This document shows, in pieces, positions 43,279 through 45,517 of a stretch of 45,517 bases of DNA (positions are counted from its first letter, which is position 1; every line of letters begins with the position of its first letter). This DNA comes from Lachnospiraceae bacterium (lineage in GTDB: Bacteria; Bacillota; Clostridia; Lachnospirales; Lachnospiraceae): positions 1-45,517 of the forward strand of contig JAILKJ010000030.1 of assembly GCA_024693845.1 (NCBI GenBank), in the 5' to 3' direction. The notes under the pieces were generated by a model that did not search any database, was not told the origin of the DNA, and saw only the letters and a program-made list of their open reading frames with translations. Position numbers and translations under genes: made by a program.

Positions 43279-43361
43279 GATAGATTCTCCTTTATCCCAC
43301 GGTCGATCATTTTGTATACACAGGTTTATAGTACCATAAAATCAGTGTTTCGTCACCTTAC

Positions 43362-44768
43362 TTATTCTGTTTCCGAACCTTCGTTTTCTTCCTCATCCCC
43401 GATCACCACGGACATGGCCCAGACCGGCAGCCGGGGCCGGTGGTCATCCTCGTCCATGAAGACGAAGAGGGTTTTGTAGGGCGGCATGATCTCGGGATAG
43501 GTTCCGTATCCGTCCGTAAAATAGATCAGCCCCTTGATATTCTCCAGCTTCCTCTCATCCACCAGCTTCTGCACATACTCGAAGGCGGGACGGAAGTCCG
43601 TGGATCCCAGACCCTCCATCTTCACATCCTTCATGTAGGCATCCAGGGTCTGCTCGTCGGTGATCACATCGTCCCTTCTGACCCTGTCATCGCATTGCAG
43701 GATGTGGATGTTTACCCTGGTAAAAAAGCTCTCGCTGTTTTTGAGCACCGTCAGCGTCTGCTTCAGGAATCGCTCCACCAGGCCGTTCCGACAGGAAGCC
43801 GAGGTGTCGATGGCGATGACAAAATCCCTGATCTTCTTTGCTTCCCGGTATTCCAGGGGTTCCACCAGCGGCATATTTCCGTAGGTGGAAAGACCGTAGG
43901 TGTAGTAGATATAATCAAACTCCTCATCGCTGACCGTCATATCCTCGGCAAAGGTGGCAAAGGATTGAAGGATCTGCCGGTAGTCGTATTTTTCCCGGGT
44001 GGCTTCGGTCAGATTAAAGCTCAGGCTTCCGGATTTCACCTTATCCTTGGAAAAACTCTTCAGATCCGCTTTGACACGTTCCGCGATCTTCTTAAAAGCC
44101 TCCAGGGAAGGGGTTACCTGCGTCAGTACTTCCCAGCTGATGTGCTCGTCCCGGAAGGACAGTTCCTTCAAAACACCCAGCTTTTCCCTGCTAAGGCCAC
44201 TGTCTTTCAGATACCGGTAGATGTTCTCCGCCGTGAAGGGCAGTTTTTTCTTCTTCTCCCGCCGGCTCATGCCCATCTGGTTCCAGAGCACGGAATGATG
44301 ATAGACTTCCTCACTCTCCGGATTCATGGCCCGGCCCAGTTCTCCGATCTCCGAGAGAAGCTGGGGATCCGAGGGAAGGGTTGCCGCCGGAAGGGATAGT
44401 TCCAGGATGGTGTTCTCCACCGCCAGGTCCGCTGCCAGATCCCAGAGCTTTCGATCCAGTTTGTCATATCCGTAGCTGTGGAAAAAGATGCAGTGAAGCA
44501 GGCTGTGCAGATAGAGTCTGAGTGCGAAGGCCGGTCTTTCCCGGCATTCCAGAAGAAGCCACAGGGGGTCGTAGTAGAGATACTTTCCGTCGGTGGAAGC
44601 CCCCAGAAGCCCTTCCTTAGGCCTTGCGGGCAGGGCAAAGACCGCAATATCCAAAAACCGCAGATTCACAACGATGGTATCTGCGGCCAGTTGCATCAGC
44701 TCTCCGGCCAATGCGCGTATCTGTTGTTGCTGCCCGGTAAGGGCCTGTTTCTGATCGGTTTTTGTCAT
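43362..44768 (-). CDS. VWA-like protein of the MoxR-associated family
   Basis: A 468-residue protein. The N-terminal part resembles the putative metallopeptidase domain of DUF2201 proteins, with the segment YLHSLLHCIFFH (H88, H92); the catalytic Glu of a true HExxH is missing. The C-terminal part is a VWA domain with a MIDAS motif DTSAS (321-325), GLGSTDF and IYFTDGYG. These proteins normally pair with a MoxR ATPase encoded next to them; here the ATPase is at 12364-13833. The ATG at 44766-44768 lacks a good ribosome site; a TTG at 44772-44774 is an alternative. It follows plsC closely and is followed by pyrC. Confidence 0.8.
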   Translation of the reverse strand: MTKTDQKQALTGQQQQIRALAGELMQLAADTIVVNLRFLDIAVFALPARPKEGLLGASTDGKYLYYDPLWLLLECRERPAFALRLYLHSLLHCIFFHSYGYDKLDRKLWDLAADLAVENTILELSLPAATLPSDPQLLSEIGELGRAMNPESEEVYHHSVLWNQMGMSRREKKKKLPFTAENIYRYLKDSGLSREKLGVLKELSFRDEHISWEVLTQVTPSLEAFKKIAERVKADLKSFSKDKVKSGSLSFNLTEATREKYDYRQILQSFATFAEDMTVSDEEFDYIYYTYGLSTYGNMPLVEPLEYREAKKIRDFVIAIDTSASCRNGLVERFLKQTLTVLKNSESFFTRVNIHILQCDDRVRRDDVITDEQTLDAYMKDVKMEGLGSTDFRPAFEYVQKLVDERKLENIKGLIYFTDGYGTYPEIMPPYKTLFVFMDEDDHRPRLPVWAMSVVIGDEEENEGSETE

Positions 44769-44776
44769 AGGCAATC

Positions 44777-45511
44777 TCAGATCAGTTCTACATTCTTTTG
44801 ATAGGTTTCCGTCAGGATCTGCTGGATATTCTTGCTGAGCACTTTCTTCTCTTCCCGGGTGATATCCTTGGTTTCGATGGGGGTTCCGTACTCGATGATC
44901 ACATGTGCCCTGCGGATAAAGGGCATATGTGCCTCCAGGATCTGTTCCGTGTTCACCACTGTCACGGGAACGATGGGAGCACCGGACTTCTCTGCCATCT
45001 TCAGACTTCCGTCATGGAAGGGCAAAAGTACATCCTGTGTCTTATTCCTGGTTCCCTCGGGAAAAACGAAGACCGAAATTCCTTTTTTCAGATTCTCCAC
45101 ATTGGAAAGGATCAGGGCCAGTCCCTGTTTGATATCCTTCCGATCCAGGAAACTGCAGTACAAAAGCTTCATCCAGTCCCGAAGCAGCGGATAACGCAGC
45201 ATCTCCTTCTTGGCCACATAGCCGGTCAGATCCGGCGTCCTGGCATAGGTCAGGATAACATCAAAATAGCTGCGGTGGTTGGCTACATACAAAACTGCCC
45301 GGTCCTTGGGGACATTCTCTTCTCCGATGACCGTAACTTTGGTTCCCGATAAAAAGATGATCACCTTAAAGGCAAACTGTACGATGCGAAGGGAACTGAT
45401 ATCCTTGCCTCTTTTGCTGAAAAGGCCGATGATCCATTCCAGGAAAAACAGCGGTATTCCGGCCGTTAAAAACACTATCACATCAATCAATATGATGATC
45501 AACCGTATCAT
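44777..45511 (-). CDS. plsC: 1-acylglycerol-3-phosphate acyltransferase
   Basis: A 244-residue membrane-associated enzyme of phospholipid synthesis that adds the second acyl chain to make phosphatidic acid. An N-terminal membrane segment (about residues 3-31) precedes the catalytic motif NHRSYFD (N78-D84, an HX4D motif) and the FPEGTR motif (150-155), with the PIVPVTVVN segment after. The ATG at 45509-45511 is 6 nt from the right edge, with AGGA just before it, so the upstream context cannot be seen. The VWA-like gene starts about 9 nt after its stop. Confidence 0.93.
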   Translation of the reverse strand: MIRLIIILIDVIVFLTAGIPLFFLEWIIGLFSKRGKDISSLRIVQFAFKVIIFLSGTKVTVIGEENVPKDRAVLYVANHRSYFDVILTYARTPDLTGYVAKKEMLRYPLLRDWMKLLYCSFLDRKDIKQGLALILSNVENLKKGISVFVFPEGTRNKTQDVLLPFHDGSLKMAEKSGAPIVPVTVVNTEQILEAHMPFIRRAHVIIEYGTPIETKDITREEKKVLSKNIQQILTETYQKNVELI

Positions 45512-45517
45512 AATCCT

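Noticed and set aside
43279-43361. PyrR-type attenuator or riboswitch before pyrC
   Set aside because: The gap is only 83 nt and shows no antiterminator/terminator pair and no conserved aptamer pattern.
43440-44399. Plus-strand open frame of 319 codons opposite the VWA-like gene
   Set aside because: Antisense shadow of a gene with clear MIDAS motifs on the minus strand.

Overview
This window looks like a chromosomal segment of an anaerobic Gram-positive bacterium of the class Clostridia, most likely family Lachnospiraceae. The evidence is moderate GC, strong AGGAGG-type ribosome binding sites, and two conserved Bacillota gene clusters: gdpP-rplI-dnaB, and hup-rqcP-divIC-tilS-hpt-ftsH. There are also several secreted proteins with very lysine-rich C-termini. 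I see no rRNA, tRNA, CRISPR array, transposase or phage genes. Almost all of the window is coding, and most genes lie on the minus strand.

Layout. 1-765 (minus): start of a YoaR/VanW-type cell-wall protein and a 34-residue membrane peptide. 855-1490 (plus): a membrane-anchored hypothetical gene with almost no leader. 3471-1441 (minus): PRTase, nth and a DnaQ-like exonuclease. 6448-3550 (minus): a DUF975 membrane protein, a response regulator and a histidine kinase, with an OmpR-type direct-repeat operator in front. 6702-9229 (plus): an HD-GYP c-di-GMP phosphodiesterase and an SPFH/zinc-ribbon protein, closed by a strong terminator. 20704-9305 (minus): a tightly packed seven-gene cluster with a GT87 glycosyltransferase, two large secreted leucine-rich-repeat proteins, a MoxR-type ATPase, a small cytoplasmic LRR protein, an HD hydrolase and pepD.

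26068-21041 (minus): HU, RqcP, DivIC, TilS, Hpt and FtsH, without the sporulation genes yabP/yabQ that often sit here. 27975-26239: phosphoglucomutase. 29903-28086: a secreted cadherin-like protein, divergent from 30079-31593, a beta-helix lipoprotein. 36261-31714: gdpP, rplI, dnaB and a small membrane protein; a 160-bp multi-hairpin element fills the gap after dnaB and supplies its last codons. 45511-36386: plsC, a VWA-like gene, pyrC, pyrK, pyrD, a FadR-type regulator, DUF1934, cheV and a lipoprotein.

How they work together. Core functions are pyrimidine synthesis (pyrC, pyrK, pyrD and possibly the PRTase), purine salvage (hpt), DNA repair and replication (nth, exonuclease, dnaB, HU), tRNA modification, division and proteolysis. 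Nucleotide second messengers appear twice: c-di-AMP (GdpP) and c-di-GMP (HD-GYP). The least explained parts are the GT87/LRR/MoxR cluster, whose usual VWA partner gene lies about 30 kb away, and the palindromic element at the 3' end of dnaB.
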